From assembly GCA_014859895.1 (NCBI GenBank), contig JACZKS010000072.1, positions 1-34,881 on the forward strand: DNA of 34,881 nt, read 5' to 3'. The notes beneath the pieces are model-generated. The model was given only the letters and a program-made list of their open reading frames with translations. It ran no database searches and was not told the DNA's origin. This DNA is from Rhodospirillales bacterium. GTDB taxonomy: Bacteria; Pseudomonadota; Alphaproteobacteria; Rhodospirillales; Shumkoniaceae. Made by a program: the position numbers and the translations under genes. This document shows, piece after piece, positions 17,199 to 28,914 of the stretch; position 1 is the first letter of the stretch; each line of letters opens with the position of its first letter.

Positions 17199-18267
17199 AA
17201 TTCATCTCGACGGGGTGGCCCACTCCTACCTGCCCAACCCGACGGACGAGCGGGACTGGGCCCTGAAGCCGATGGATCATGTCTGGCGGGACGGCGACGC
17301 CTATGCCCTGCTCGGCCCCTCGGGATGCGGCAAGACGACGCTGCTCAACGTCATTTCCGGACTGATCAGCCCGAGCCATGGCCGGGTGCGCTTCAACGGC
17401 CACGACGTGACGACGACCAGGACCGAACACCGCAACATCGCCCAGGTGTTTCAGTTCCCGGTCATCTACGACACCATGACGGTTTACGACAACTTAGCCT
17501 TCCCGTTGCGCAACCGCGGCATTGATGAGGCGACGGTCAAGGTCAGGGTCCACGAGGTGGCCGAGATGCTGGACCTCGTCGTCCACCTCGGCAAGCGGGC
17601 CATCGGCCTGCCGGCCGACGCCAAGCAGAAGATCTCGCTGGGCCGCGGCTTGGTGCGCTCCGACGTCGCCGCCATCCTGTTCGACGAGCCGCTTACCGTC
17701 ATCGACCCCCACCTCAAATGGCAACTCCGGCGCAAGCTCAAGGAGATCCACGAGCGCTATCGGCTGACCCTCATCTACGTCACCCACGACCAGAACGAGG
17801 CCCTGACCTTCGCCGATCGGGTGGTGGTGATGTACGAGGGCGCGGTGCTGCAGGTCGGCACCCCCCAGGAGTTGTTCGAGACGCCGTCGCACCGCTTCGT
17901 CGGCTATTTCATCGGCAGCCCTGGCATGAACTTCCTGCCTTGCCGGCTGACCGCCTCGGGCGCCGAGGTGGCGGGCCAGGCCATTCCGCTGGGGGGCACC
18001 GTACTGGCCCAGGCGGCGGGGGCGTCGGTGCTGGAGATCGGGGTGCGTCCCGAGTCCATCCGCTTGGCCGACGGCGGTGCAGGCCTGACCGTGCAGGTGC
18101 GCGACGTCGAGGACCTGGGCGCCCGCAAGATCGTCACCTGCCGGCTCGGCGATCACGAGCTGAAGGTGAAGGTGTCGGCCGGCCAGGCGGTGCCGGCCGA
18201 GCGGGCCACCATCCAATTCAACCCCCACCTGACCTGGCTTTACGCCGACGGTCGCCTGGTGCGCTAG
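17191..18267 (+). CDS. glpT: Glycerol ABC transporter ATP-binding protein GlpT
   Basis: This is the second ATPase of the transporter; the name follows the rhizobial ABC nomenclature and is not the enterobacterial glycerol-3-phosphate antiporter. The 358-residue protein has a normal Walker A (GPSGCGKTT, Lys48), Walker B with Asp165 and Glu166, and an H-loop His199 in YVTHDQNEAL. The signature motif is degenerate: where LSGGQ is expected near residue 140 it reads GLPADAKQK. The D-loop is also altered (TVID). A MalK-like C-terminal domain follows. GGAGGAGG at 17177-17184 is a strong ribosome-binding site inside glpS. It complements the defect in GlpS. Confidence 0.85.
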
Positions 18268-18279
18268 AGGGAGCCGGCC

Positions 18280-19148
<869 letters not shown>

Positions 19149-19152
<4 letters not shown>

Positions 19153-19952
19153 GAGTGCGCAAGAGAACCCTTGGCCTGGTCCTCTATCTCGTCCTGTTGC
19201 TGCTTCCGATCTATTGGATGCTCAACATGTCGCTTCGGACCAACGCCAACATTCTGGGCGAATTCGCCATCATCCCGACCGAACTGACGTTGGCCAACTA
19301 TGCCAGGATCTTCACCGATCCCGCCTGGTATTCGGGTTACATCAACTCGATCGTCTACGTCAGCATGAACACGGCGATCTCGCTGCTGACGGCGCTGCCG
19401 GCGGCCTACGCCTTTTCGCGCTACCGCTTCCTCGGCGACAAGCACATGTTCTTCTGGCTCCTGACCAACCGCATGGCGCCGCCGGCGGTGTTCCTGCTGC
19501 CGTTTTTCCAGCTCTATTCGACCTTCGGGCTGATCGACACCCACATCGCGGTGGCCATCTCGCATCTGCTGTTCAACGTACCTTTGGCGGTGTGGATCCT
19601 GGAAGGTTTCATGTCGGGAGTGCCACGCGAAATCGACGAAATGGCCTACATCGATGGTTACAGTTATCCGCGCTTTTTCCTTACCGTTTTTGTGCCGCTG
19701 ATCCGCACCGGCATCGGAGTGACGGCCTTCTTCTGCTTCATGTTCTCGTGGGTCGAACTGCTGTTCGCCCGCACGCTGACCACCACCAACGCCAAGCCGA
19801 TCGCCGCGGTGATGACCCGCACGGTCAGCGCCAGCGGCCTGGACTGGGGCCTGCTGGCGGCGGCCGGCATTCTGACCATCGTGCCGGGCGCCTTGGTCAT
19901 CTGGTTCGTGCGCAACTACATGGCCAAGGGCTTCGCCCTCGGCCGGGTGTGA
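19149..19952 (+). CDS. glpQ: Glycerol ABC transporter permease GlpQ
   Basis: The second permease, of the MalG/UgpE (CUT1) type, 267 residues with about six membrane segments starting at LGLVLYLVLLLLPIYWML. The EAA loop reads VPREIDEMAYIDGYSYPRFF near residue 160. The 4-base overlap with glpP points to coupled synthesis. The symbol follows the rhizobial ABC operon and should not be confused with glycerophosphodiester phosphodiesterase. Confidence 0.88.
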
Positions 19953-19965
19953 GAGGAGGCGGGCC

Positions 19966-20244
19966 ATGGCTCTCGGCTGGATGGCGTGGACGGTCCCGAC
20001 GGCGATCTTCTTTGCCACCATCGCGGTGATCCTGGCAGCCATGACGGTCTGGCAGGTCGTGGCGCCAAGCCCCGAGCGGCGGGGCTTCCTGCCCATTCCG
20101 ACGACGCCGGGCGATCGCCTGTTCGTCGGCCTTTTGGGCAGCGCCTACATCCACCTGGCCTGGATCGGCCTCAGCGACGCCACCCTGTGGGGGGCCTTCG
20201 CGGTGGCGCTGGTCTGGCTGATTGGTGTCCTCAGATGGGGGTGA
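19966..20244 (+). CDS. glpU: Small membrane protein of the glycerol transporter (DUF2160-like, GlpU)
   Basis: A 92-residue protein with an N-terminal membrane helix (about residues 8-30) and two more from about residue 50 to the end. The GFLPIPTTPGDRLFVGL linker and the LAWIGLSDATLWGA segment fit the small integral membrane protein family DUF2160, which sits between permease and binding-protein genes in rhizobial glycerol operons. Its function is not established; its position suggests an accessory part of the permease complex. GAGGAGG precedes the ATG. Confidence 0.75.
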   Translation: MALGWMAWTVPTAIFFATIAVILAAMTVWQVVAPSPERRGFLPIPTTPGDRLFVGLLGSAYIHLAWIGLSDATLWGAFAVALVWLIGVLRWG

Positions 20245-20357
20245 CGGCAGAGAATTAAGGGAAAGGAGAGTTTCCCGCCGGCCGGTGTTTCGGCCTTCAC
20301 CGCGGCGGCGGCAACCGGGAAACCGGAACGGGCTCCAAGGCCGGTAGGAGGCGAAAG

Positions 20358-22100
<1,743 letters not shown>

Positions 22101-22116
22101 CCTCCCGTTGCTGAAC

Positions 22117-22151
22117 GGGTGGGCCGATCTTCGGCCCACCCACCTCTTTTT
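22117..22151 (+). terminator. Rho-independent terminator of the glycerol transporter operon
   Basis: GGGTGGGCCGA (22117-22127), loop TCT, TCGGCCCACCC (22131-22141), then five T residues at 22147-22151. Confidence 0.92.
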
Positions 22152-22168
22152 AGGGGGGAGCGAAACCG

Positions 22169-23293
22169 GTGCCCGGGGGGGAATCCAGCCGACTTCCGAT
22201 GATCGACGTGGCGCGATTCTATGGGATCGTGCTGGTCTATTACGGGCATGTCGTCGAGAGGATGATGTATCTCGGCAGCCCGGCGGCGGCCCATCACTAC
22301 AAATTCATTTATTCCTTTCACATGATCCTGTTCTTCGTGCTGGCCGGGTTCATTGCCAAGGAGAGCGTGCAGGATCTTGGTTTAAGGGATTTTGTCAAAT
22401 CCAGGCTGGCATCCCGCTTCGTGCCGTTCATCTTCTTCAATCTGCTGTTGGCGCTGCTCAGCTTGGGTCTGCCTCGCGATTTTCCGCCCTTTCCCCTGGC
22501 CAGCGCCGGCGACTACCTGACCGCCACGGTCCAAACCTTCACCACGCTTCCCATCTTCAACATCCCGACCTGGTTCCTGATGAGCCTGATCACGGTCGAG
22601 ATCCTGCACTACGCCGTCTTCCCTTTCCTGCGTTCATCCGATCGGCGCATCCTGGCGGCCGCCGTCGTTTTCTATCTGGCCGGCTATGCCTTGAACCGGG
22701 AAGTGCAGTTCTTCCAGCCGGGCAAGTCGATGACCAACTACTGGCTCTTCAACGAGGCGCCCGTCGTCTACGCCTTCTATCTGCTCGGGATCGTCCTCAG
22801 GCGGCGGGGTTTCCTGATTGGCCCGGTGAACCCGGCCATCCCGGCGGCCGGCGCCCTGGCTGCGCTGGCCGTCGTCTATGTGACCTACGACCTCAACCAG
22901 GGACCTTTCCGGTTGATCGAGGCGGTCGTCATTCTCGCCTCGGGGCATGGCCATCTCCTGTGGTTCCCGCTGACCGCCGTCACCGGCTCGCTGATGATCC
23001 TGCTGCTGGCCCGGTTGTCACCAAAGGCTTCGTGGATGACCTTCATGGGCCGCAACGCGCTCACCCTTTTTTGCCTTAACGGCGTCGTCTACCACCATGT
23101 CAACGGGCCGCTGGCCGCCTGGACCAAGGAAAGCCTCGGCCTGTCGGCGGCGATGGTATCCGGCGTCGGGGCGGCGGCCACGGTGGCCAGCTTGGCCCTG
23201 GCGGTGCCTGTTGTCCTGCTGTTCAACCGGGCGCTGCCCCAACTGATCGGCCGGCCGCGCGAGAAGGGGCCCCTGCTGCCGAACCTTCTGTGA
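22169..23293 (+). CDS. Acyltransferase-3 family integral membrane protein
   Basis: The 374-residue protein has about ten hydrophobic segments. It starts with the acyltransferase-3 (OafA/YrhL) pattern: IDVARFYGIVLVYYGHVVER with the conserved His near residue 26, then FIYSFHMILFFVLAGF near residue 50. These enzymes acylate sugars or other exported carbohydrates at the inner membrane. The start is GTG 22169, with GGGGGGAG at 22153-22160; an internal ATG at 22199 is an alternative. It lies 18 bases beyond the transporter terminator, so it needs read-through or its own promoter. No polysaccharide genes are nearby to suggest a substrate. Confidence 0.82.
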   Translation: MPGGESSRLPMIDVARFYGIVLVYYGHVVERMMYLGSPAAAHHYKFIYSFHMILFFVLAGFIAKESVQDLGLRDFVKSRLASRFVPFIFFNLLLALLSLGLPRDFPPFPLASAGDYLTATVQTFTTLPIFNIPTWFLMSLITVEILHYAVFPFLRSSDRRILAAAVVFYLAGYALNREVQFFQPGKSMTNYWLFNEAPVVYAFYLLGIVLRRRGFLIGPVNPAIPAAGALAALAVVYVTYDLNQGPFRLIEAVVILASGHGHLLWFPLTAVTGSLMILLLARLSPKASWMTFMGRNALTLFCLNGVVYHHVNGPLAAWTKESLGLSAAMVSGVGAAATVASLALAVPVVLLFNRALPQLIGRPREKGPLLPNLL

Positions 23294-23380
23294 CGTTAGG
23301 GGCACAAACAGGCCAGACCGCAAAATGTAGCGATCGGCACAATATCTTGTTGCATTGGGGGAATGATTCTGCTAAAGAAC
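23294..23380 (+). promoter_or_regulatory. Possible promoter before the structured region
   Basis: TTGTTG (23347-23352) and GCTAAA (23371-23376), 18 bases apart, form a moderate promoter-like pair. If real, transcription would begin at the base of the three-way-junction fold that starts at 23381. Confidence 0.25.
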
Positions 23381-23449
23381 GAGGCGTCAGGTGCGCGGGT
23401 CCTGAGACACCGTCGCAACGCATCGCCGAAACGATGCTCCTGACGCCTC
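23381..23449 (+). ncRNA. Candidate structured RNA: compact three-way junction
   Basis: GAGGCGTCAGG (23381-23391) pairs perfectly with CCTGACGCCTC (23439-23449). Inside are two arms that use nearly every remaining base. Arm 1 (23392-23417) pairs TGCG, CGG and GTC with GAC, CCG and CGCA, with two single-base bulges and a CTGA loop. Arm 2 pairs GCATCG (23420-23425) with CGATGC (23432-23437) across loop CCGAAA. Only three junction bases are unpaired. I do not recognise it as a known RNA family. An inverse-strand fold is equally possible. Confidence 0.45.
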
Positions 23450-24040
23450 ATGGAGCCGGCCAAGCTCCGTGCATTCGAAAATGCCACTCCGTGTATCGGC
23501 CTCTCCCCGCAATGTCCCCGGCAAAGAGAACAGCCCGGGCGGGAGGCTTTTCGCGTCCGAAAGCCCTTCTCACGAAGACCTTTCTTCGGCGGACCGCGTC
23601 TGGCGAAAAGCCTGTGTATCGAGTTCGCTATGCGAGCCTGACGGGGTGTGACCCCCTGGATCCGGCATCCCGAACCGCGAACGGCCCGTTCCCCCTGATC
23701 CTCTGCGAGACTGACACCGGAAAGGCCGAAACCCTCCTGATGGGTCGTCGCACCGCGTGAACCGCCAGCATCGCCGAAACGAAACCGGCCTGCTCCGCGA
23801 AAGGCCCGCCTCGCTCACGGGACGAGGCTTCTCACCGGCGATGATCCACTCCGTCCCCATGGCTGCCGTTTGTCGCCAAACGAAAGCACAGTTCACGGTT
23901 GTCCACCGCCTTCCCTCGGCAAGAGCCGGTGCCGAAGCACCAACCCCACTCCGGGTCGCGACAAGTCTTCGAAAAGAAGGGAAATCCCGAAAGACTGCCC
24001 TGGTTACCAAAGAACTCGTCGCCTGGACACTTTCTCGTGC
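23450..24040. other. Gene-free region with serial hairpins and CGAAA motifs
   Basis: Short perfect hairpins occur one after another: GGCTTT/AAAGCC (23545-23565), CGAAGA/TCTTCG (23573-23588), GGGGT/ACCCC (23643-23655), GAACG/CGTTC (23679-23691), GCCTCG/CGAGGC (23808-23828) and GTTTG/CAAAC (23868-23881). CGAAA recurs about ten times in 550 bases. The 15-base string GCATCGCCGAAACGA from the three-way junction reappears at 23768-23782. Open frames here give no recognisable protein. The region could be a long non-coding RNA, decayed repeats, or origin-flanking DNA. Confidence 0.4.
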
Positions 24041-24050
24041 AGGGATATGA

Positions 24051-24228
24051 TGTGTCAAAAAAAGGGGGTCGATCAATAATAAGTTTTGCACAACATCAAC
24101 TTTTCTGTGAATAAAATTCCAATTTTTTCACAATTGGTGCACACGTTATCCACAGACTCATTCACAACCGGGAAACCAGACTGTTGTATTTCAATAAGTT
24201 ACGTATATTAAAAATTCCTAAAATATAG
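24051..24228. promoter_or_regulatory. DnaA-box cluster in an AT-rich block, candidate replication origin
   Basis: Matches to the DnaA box TTWTNCACA are TTTTGCACA (24084-24092), TTATTCACA on the minus strand (24106-24114), TTTTTCACA (24124-24132) and TTATCCACA (24146-24154). One-mismatch boxes lie at 24158-24166 and, on the minus strand, 24051-24059. A GACTC methylation site (24155-24159) sits between boxes, and an IHF-like TTTCAATAAGTTA (24189-24201) follows. The segment 24203-24228 is nearly all A and T, like an unwinding element. Against an origin: the highly expressed genes to the left would be transcribed head-on to replication, and sdhC is not a usual origin neighbour. Confidence 0.4.
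24181..24209 (+). promoter_or_regulatory. Candidate promoter of sdhCDAB
   Basis: CTGTTG (24181-24186), 17 bases, TATATT (24204-24209). The -10 is good and the -35 fair. The leader to sdhC would be about 165 bases and contains a CGCCG/CGGCG hairpin. The adjoining DnaA boxes would place this promoter under DnaA influence if they are occupied. Confidence 0.45.
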
Positions 24229-24382
24229 GGCTGTTCCTCGTCAGCTCCGGCGGCAATCATTACTTGCCTGCCGGCGTTTCGCCGTGGCTTTCCGGCGTTG
24301 ACTTGACCCCAGGGCGGGTTTAAATGACCTGGGCGCCGCGAGATCGATGCCAAGGCGCTCCAGCGATCAGGAGTGAGAGTCC

Positions 24383-24778
24383 ATGGCCAAAAGAAAGCGG
24401 CCGCTTTCCCCCCACCTCCACATCTACAAGGGCCAGATCAGTTCCGTCGTTTCCGTGATGCAGCGCATCACTGGGGGCGGCTTGGCAGTCGGGCTCGGCT
24501 TTTTCGTCTATTGGCTGGGGGCCGCGGCGTACGGGCCGGATGCCTATGCCACGGCGCATTGGTTCCTGACCACTTGGTTCGGCTACCTCTGCCTGTTCGG
24601 CTTCACGGTCTGCATGTACTTCCATTTGTGCAACGGAATCCGCCACCTCGTCTGGGACATCGGATGGGGTTTCGAGATCCACCAGGTCAACGCGGGCGGC
24701 ATCGCCGTCCTTGCCGCTACCGGCATCTTCACGGTGATCACCTGGGCCGTTGCCCTGGCTAAATTGGGAGTCTTCTGA
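24383..24778 (+). CDS. sdhC: Succinate dehydrogenase cytochrome b556 subunit
   Basis: SdhC anchors complex II in the inner membrane and helps bind heme b and ubiquinone. The 131-residue product has the N-terminal RPLSPHLHIYKGQISSVVSVMQRITG motif with the quinone-site Ser and Arg, three membrane helices, and the heme-ligand region YFHLCNGIRHLVWD with His81. AGGAG at 24369-24373 lies 9 bases before the ATG. The stop codon overlaps the sdhD start by one base. Confidence 0.96.
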   Translation: MAKRKRPLSPHLHIYKGQISSVVSVMQRITGGGLAVGLGFFVYWLGAAAYGPDAYATAHWFLTTWFGYLCLFGFTVCMYFHLCNGIRHLVWDIGWGFEIHQVNAGGIAVLAATGIFTVITWAVALAKLGVF

Positions 24779-25191
24779 TGACGTTGCGCAGTGCGCTCGG
24801 CCCCGAACCGGGCTCGAAGCGGTCCTCGCTCGGCCACGCCCGCGGCCTTGGCTCGACCGGACACGGTTCCGCCCATTGGTATTGGGAGCGGCTGACGGCG
24901 CTGGCCTTGGTGCCGTTGACCGTCTGGTTCATCGTCCAACTGCTGAGCGGTGTCGCCGCCGATTACGACAGCATGGCGATGTGGCTGACGGTTCCCGGCA
25001 ACATGGTGCTGATGGTCCTCTTGACCTTCTTTTTCTTCTGGCACGCCTGGATTGCCGTCGCCGTCGTCATCGAGGACTATGTTCATCACGACGCCACAAA
25101 GATCGGCGGCATCATCGCGCTCAAGTTCGCCTGCATCCTGTTCGGCGCCTTTGCGGTCGTGTCGATCATCCTGGTCGGCCTGGGAGGATAA
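24778..25191 (+). CDS. sdhD: Succinate dehydrogenase membrane anchor subunit
   Basis: SdhD is the second membrane anchor of complex II. The 137-residue product carries the alphaproteobacterial motif GSAHWYWERLTALALVPL near residue 30, three membrane helices, and HAWIAVAVVIEDYVHHD near residue 90, with the heme-ligand and quinone-site residues. It starts within the sdhC stop (TGATG) and ends 6 bases before sdhA. Confidence 0.95.
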   Translation: MTLRSALGPEPGSKRSSLGHARGLGSTGHGSAHWYWERLTALALVPLTVWFIVQLLSGVAADYDSMAMWLTVPGNMVLMVLLTFFFFWHAWIAVAVVIEDYVHHDATKIGGIIALKFACILFGAFAVVSIILVGLGG

Positions 25192-25197
25192 CAGCCG

Positions 25198-26985
25198 ATG
25201 CCTGCATACGAAATTACCGACCATACCTATGACGTCGTCGTGGTCGGCGCCGGTGGCGCCGGGTTGAGGGCGGCGCTCGGCATGTCGGCGGCCGGTTTCT
25301 CCACGGCCTGCGTCACCAAGGTCTATCCGACCCGCAGTCACACGGTAGCCGCCCAGGGCGGCATCGGCGCCGCCATCGGCAACGAGACCGCGGACGACTG
25401 GCGCTGGCACATGTACGACACCGTCAAGGGGTCGGACTGGCTGGGCGACCAGGACGCCATCGAATATATGTGCCGCAACGCCATTCCCGCCGTATACGAG
25501 CTGGAGCATTTCGGCCTGCCCTTCTCGCGGCGCGAGAATGGCAAGATGTACCAGCGCCCGTTCGGCGGCCACACATCCAATTTCGGCGAAAAGCCGGTGC
25601 CGCGCTCGGTTGCCGCGGCCGACCGTACCGGCCATGCCATGCTGCACACCCTTTATCAGCAGTGCCTCAAGCACAAGGCGAAGTTCTTCAACGAATACTT
25701 CGCCATCGACTTGATCATGGGGGCCGACGGCGCCTGCAAGGGGGTGATCGCGCAGTGCCTCGAGGATGGCACCATCCATCGCTTCCGGGCGCAGACGGTG
25801 GTGCTGGCGACCGGCGGCGCCGGGCGCATCTATTTTTCGAGCACGCTGGCCCACATCTGCACCGGCGACGGCGGTGCCATGGTGGCCCGGGCGGGACTGC
25901 CGCTCCAGGACATGGAATTCGTGCAGTTCCACCCGACCGGCATCTATTCGGCCGGCTGCCTGATCACCGAGGCCTGCCGCGGCGAGGGTGGATACCTGAC
26001 GAACGCCGAGGGCGTGCGCTTCATGGAGAAGTATGCGCCAAACACCAAGGACCTTGCCTCGCGCGACGTGGTGTCGCGTGCCATGACCATCGAGATGCGC
26101 GAAGGACGCGGCGTGGGTCCGCACAAGGACCACATGCTGCTGCACGTCGAGCACCTGGGGGCCGAGTTCCTGCACGAGAAGCTGCCCGGCATCGTCGAGA
26201 CGGCGATGATCTTCGCCGGCATCGACGCCACCAAGGACCCGATTCCGGTTCTGCCGACCTGCCACTACAGCATGGGCGGCATTCCCACCAACTACCACGG
26301 CGAGGTGCTGCGGCCGACGGCGGCCGATCCCGATGCCGTTTTCCCCGGCCTGATGGCGGTGGGCGAGGCGGCCTGCGCCTCGGTCCACGGCGCCAACCGG
26401 CTGGGCACCAACTCGCTGACCGACCTTGTGGTCTTCGGGCGCGCCGCCGCGCTGCGCGCCGCCGAGGTGCTGACCCCGCAGGCGGAGCAGGCCCCGCTGC
26501 CGAAGGACTCGGCCGACCTCGCACTGGCCCGCCTCGATCGTCTGCGCCAGGCCAACGGCAAGCTCAGGACCAGCGAGATCCGGCTTTCGATGCAGCGGAC
26601 CATGCAGAACGACGCCGCTGTTTTCCGCACCAAGAAAACGCTGGACGAGGGCTGGCAGAAGATCCAGGAGGTCGACGCCTCGCTGGCCGAGATCAAGATT
26701 GCCGACCGCTCGATGATCTGGAACACCGACCTCATCGAGGCGCTCGAACTGGAAAACCTCATGGTCAACGCCAAGGCGGTGATGTACTGCGCCGGCATCC
26801 GCGAGGAGAGCCGCGGCGCGCATGCCCGCGAGGACTTCCCGAAGCGCGACGACGTCAACTGGATGAAGCACACGCTGGCGACGTTCAACGACAAGGGCGG
26901 CATCGACGTTTCCTTCCGGCCGGTGCACACGAAGCCGCTGTCGGACGACGTCGAGTCCATTGCGCCACAGGTTCGGGTCTACTGA
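25198..26985 (+). CDS. sdhA: Succinate dehydrogenase flavoprotein subunit
   Basis: SdhA oxidises succinate to fumarate and passes electrons to SdhB. The 595-residue protein has the FAD-binding [20 protein letters not shown] motif near residue 15, the covalent FAD histidine at His48 ([14 protein letters not shown]), the active-site segment [21 protein letters not shown] near residue 240, and the RDVVSRAM region with the catalytic Arg. Length is standard. The gap to sdhB is 72 bases. Confidence 0.98.
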   Translation: MPAYEITDHTYDVVVVGAGGAGLRAALGMSAAGFSTACVTKVYPTRSHTVAAQGGIGAAIGNETADDWRWHMYDTVKGSDWLGDQDAIEYMCRNAIPAVYELEHFGLPFSRRENGKMYQRPFGGHTSNFGEKPVPRSVAAADRTGHAMLHTLYQQCLKHKAKFFNEYFAIDLIMGADGACKGVIAQCLEDGTIHRFRAQTVVLATGGAGRIYFSSTLAHICTGDGGAMVARAGLPLQDMEFVQFHPTGIYSAGCLITEACRGEGGYLTNAEGVRFMEKYAPNTKDLASRDVVSRAMTIEMREGRGVGPHKDHMLLHVEHLGAEFLHEKLPGIVETAMIFAGIDATKDPIPVLPTCHYSMGGIPTNYHGEVLRPTAADPDAVFPGLMAVGEAACASVHGANRLGTNSLTDLVVFGRAAALRAAEVLTPQAEQAPLPKDSADLALARLDRLRQANGKLRTSEIRLSMQRTMQNDAAVFRTKKTLDEGWQKIQEVDASLAEIKIADRSMIWNTDLIEALELENLMVNAKAVMYCAGIREESRGAHAREDFPKRDDVNWMKHTLATFNDKGGIDVSFRPVHTKPLSDDVESIAPQVRVY

Positions 26986-27057
26986 GGGCCGCGATTTCGG
27001 TTGAAAGGTTGCCTGGGCAACCAAACTAATGAGCGATCAACTCGAGAGGTCAGGTTC

Positions 27058-27858
27058 ATGGTTGCGTTGATGCCCTTGGGGAAATTCCTCCTTCCCGCCA
27101 ACTCCAAGGTGGGCAAGGGAAAAACGTTCGCAGCCCCGGCGGGAGCCACGCGGGTCAAGAAGTTCCACATTTATCGGTGGGACCCCGATAAGGACGAGAA
27201 TCCGCGTCTGGACACCTACGAGATCGACCTCGACAAGTGTGGGCCGATGGTGTTGGACGCGCTGATCAAGATCAAGGACGAGGTCGATTCGACGCTGACC
27301 TTCCGTCGCTCCTGCCGCGAGGGGGTGTGCGGCTCGTGCTCGATGAACATCGACGGCACCAACACGCTGTCCTGCATCAAGGCGATTTCCGAGGTCAAGG
27401 GCGACGTCACCATCTACCCGCTGCCGCACATGGCGGTGGTCAAGGATCTGGTGGTCGACCTTGATCACGCCTTCGCCCAATACGAAGCCATCGAGCCGTG
27501 GCTCAAGGCCGATACGGCGCCGCCGCCCAATGGGGAGCGCCTGCAAAGCCCCGAGGAGCGCAAGAAGCTCGACGGCATGTGGGAATGCATTATGTGCTTC
27601 TGCTGTTCGACCAGTTGTCCCAGCTACTGGTGGAACGGCCAGCGCGGTTACCTGGGCCCCGCCACCCTTATGCAGGCTCATCGCTGGGTGCAGGATTCGC
27701 GCGACGAGCATACTGGGGAAAGACTGGAGTTCCTGGAAGATGGCATGCGGCTGTTCCGTTGCCACACCATCATGAACTGCACCGTCACCTGCCCGAAGAA
27801 CCTGAACCCCGCCAGGGCCATCGCCGAACTCAAGCAGTTGATGATCAAACGCGAGTAG
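27058..27858 (+). CDS. sdhB: Succinate dehydrogenase iron-sulfur subunit
   Basis: SdhB carries three Fe-S clusters between FAD and quinone. All ligands are present: [15 protein letters not shown] plus a later Cys for 2Fe-2[13 protein letters not shown] for 4Fe-4S, and [17 protein letters not shown] for 3Fe-4S. The protein has 266 residues from ATG 27058, preceded by GAGAGGTCAGG; ATG 27070 (MPLGKF) is an alternative start. The long upstream part of the open frame, from 27001, is not conserved. A strong terminator follows. Confidence 0.97.
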   Translation: MVALMPLGKFLLPANSKVGKGKTFAAPAGATRVKKFHIYRWDPDKDENPRLDTYEIDLDKCGPMVLDALIKIKDEVDSTLTFRRSCREGVCGSCSMNIDGTNTLSCIKAISEVKGDVTIYPLPHMAVVKDLVVDLDHAFAQYEAIEPWLKADTAPPPNGERLQSPEERKKLDGMWECIMCFCCSTSCPSYWWNGQRGYLGPATLMQAHRWVQDSRDEHTGERLEFLEDGMRLFRCHTIMNCTVTCPKNLNPARAIAELKQLMIKRE

Positions 27859-27891
27859 CCGTTGGTGCGGCCGTCATCGAATGCATAAAAG

Positions 27892-27917
27892 CCGCCGGGC
27901 CCTGGGCCCGGCGGTTT
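27892..27917. terminator. Bidirectional rho-independent terminator
   Basis: CCGCCGGGCCC (27892-27902) and GGGCCCGGCGG (27904-27914) form a perfect palindrome around one base. TTT follows on the plus strand (sdhB side), and a TTTTAT tract follows on the minus strand. It therefore probably serves both sdhCDAB and the convergent hydroxylase gene. Confidence 0.88.
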
Positions 27918-27933
27918 GCGATTCGGGCCTCGG

Positions 27934-28806
27934 CTATTTCAACTCGTCGGGACGCGCGTCCTCGTCTGGCAGCGCTTGCCGGGGCGGATTGAGGAAGGGT
28001 TGGATCAGCAGCTTGTCCAGGCGTGAGGCGCCGGGGTCGCGGAAGATGGTCAGCCCGATGGTCATGCCGTCGTGGCCCTTTTCCGGCTGGTCGCGATAGG
28101 TGCCAAGCAGGCGGTCCCACCACGGCAGATTGAAGCCGAAATTGCTGTCGGTCTCGCGGCGGATGGCCGAATGGTGGACCCGGTGCATGTCGGGCGTCAC
28201 CACCAGCCAGCGCAGAACACGATCGAGGCGTCGGGGAAGCTTCAGGTTGGCGTGGTTGAACATCGAGGTGGCGTTGAGCAGTACCTCGAAGATGACGACG
28301 CCGATGGCCGGGGCGCCGAGCGCCGCCACCACCGCCATCTTGATGATCATGGACAGCAGGATTTCGATGGGGTGAAAGCGGGTCCCCGTGGTGACGTCGA
28401 TGTCGAGGTCGGCGTGGTGCATGCGATGCAGCCGCCACAGTGCCGGCACGGCATGGAACATGACGTGCTGCAGATAGATGACGAGGTCGAGCACCAGCAC
28501 GGTCAGCAGCGCCGCCCAGAACAGCGGCACGTCCAGCGCGTGGAACAGTCCCCACTCCCTGGCCTCGGCGATCATGGCGACGCCGACCGCCGCCATCGGC
28601 ACCAGGGCGCGCACGATCAGCGAATCGAGCACTACGATGCCGAGGTTGCCGGGCCAGCGGCGGCTTCGGGAAACGTTGCGCGCGCGGCGGGGGAAAGCCG
28701 CTTCCAGCGCCATCATCAGGACCAGGACGCCGAGGAAGAAGCTCACGCGGACCACGGCCTCGCTGGCCAGCAGGCGTTCCCAGAGGTCGGCGCTCGCGCT
28801 CGTCAT
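27934..28806 (-). CDS. Sterol desaturase/fatty acid hydroxylase family membrane protein
   Basis: A 290-residue membrane protein with the di-iron histidine boxes of this superfamily: HVMFH near residue 114, LHRMHHAD near 127, and HRVHHS near 209, with FNHAN near 184. About four hydrophobic segments surround them. Family members hydroxylate or desaturate lipids such as sterols, fatty acids, hopanoids or carotenoids using oxygen. The substrate here is unknown, and no lipid genes are adjacent. It converges on sdhB and is divergent from the SAF-domain oxidoreductase. Confidence 0.88.
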   Translation of the reverse strand: MTSASADLWERLLASEAVVRVSFFLGVLVLMMALEAAFPRRARNVSRSRRWPGNLGIVVLDSLIVRALVPMAAVGVAMIAEAREWGLFHALDVPLFWAALLTVLVLDLVIYLQHVMFHAVPALWRLHRMHHADLDIDVTTGTRFHPIEILLSMIIKMAVVAALGAPAIGVVIFEVLLNATSMFNHANLKLPRRLDRVLRWLVVTPDMHRVHHSAIRRETDSNFGFNLPWWDRLLGTYRDQPEKGHDGMTIGLTIFRDPGASRLDKLLIQPFLNPPRQALPDEDARPDELK

Positions 28807-28914
28807 TCCCGGATGATCGCCGGATCGGCCTTCGCCGTAAAGGCCTTCGCCGATTTCCGATCCGGTTTCGCCGTGTTAAGGTGGCCGTCGAACCGCAGGG
28901 GGGAAGGCTCTCAG

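Noticed and set aside
23401-23449. Hammerhead ribozyme suggested by CTGA followed by GAAA in the three-way junction
   Set aside because: The core needs CUGANGA, then a stem, then GAAA. Here the sequence reads CTGAGAC, the loops rather than the junction carry CTGA and GAAA, and no cleavage triplet is placed correctly.
23294-24060. RNase P RNA, tmRNA, 6S or SRP RNA in the gene-free region
   Set aside because: I looked on both strands for the RNase P conserved segments, the tmRNA T-arm and the SRP tetraloop stem and did not find them.
23570-24091. Minus-strand 173-codon frame in the region before sdhC
   Set aside because: There is no ribosome-binding site, the composition is Arg/Ser-rich, no motif is recognisable, and it overlaps the hairpins and DnaA boxes.
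28072-28914. N-terminal extension of the SAF-domain oxidoreductase
   Set aside because: The extension is antisense to the histidine-box hydroxylase gene and has shadow composition; ATG 28915 has a strong ribosome-binding site.
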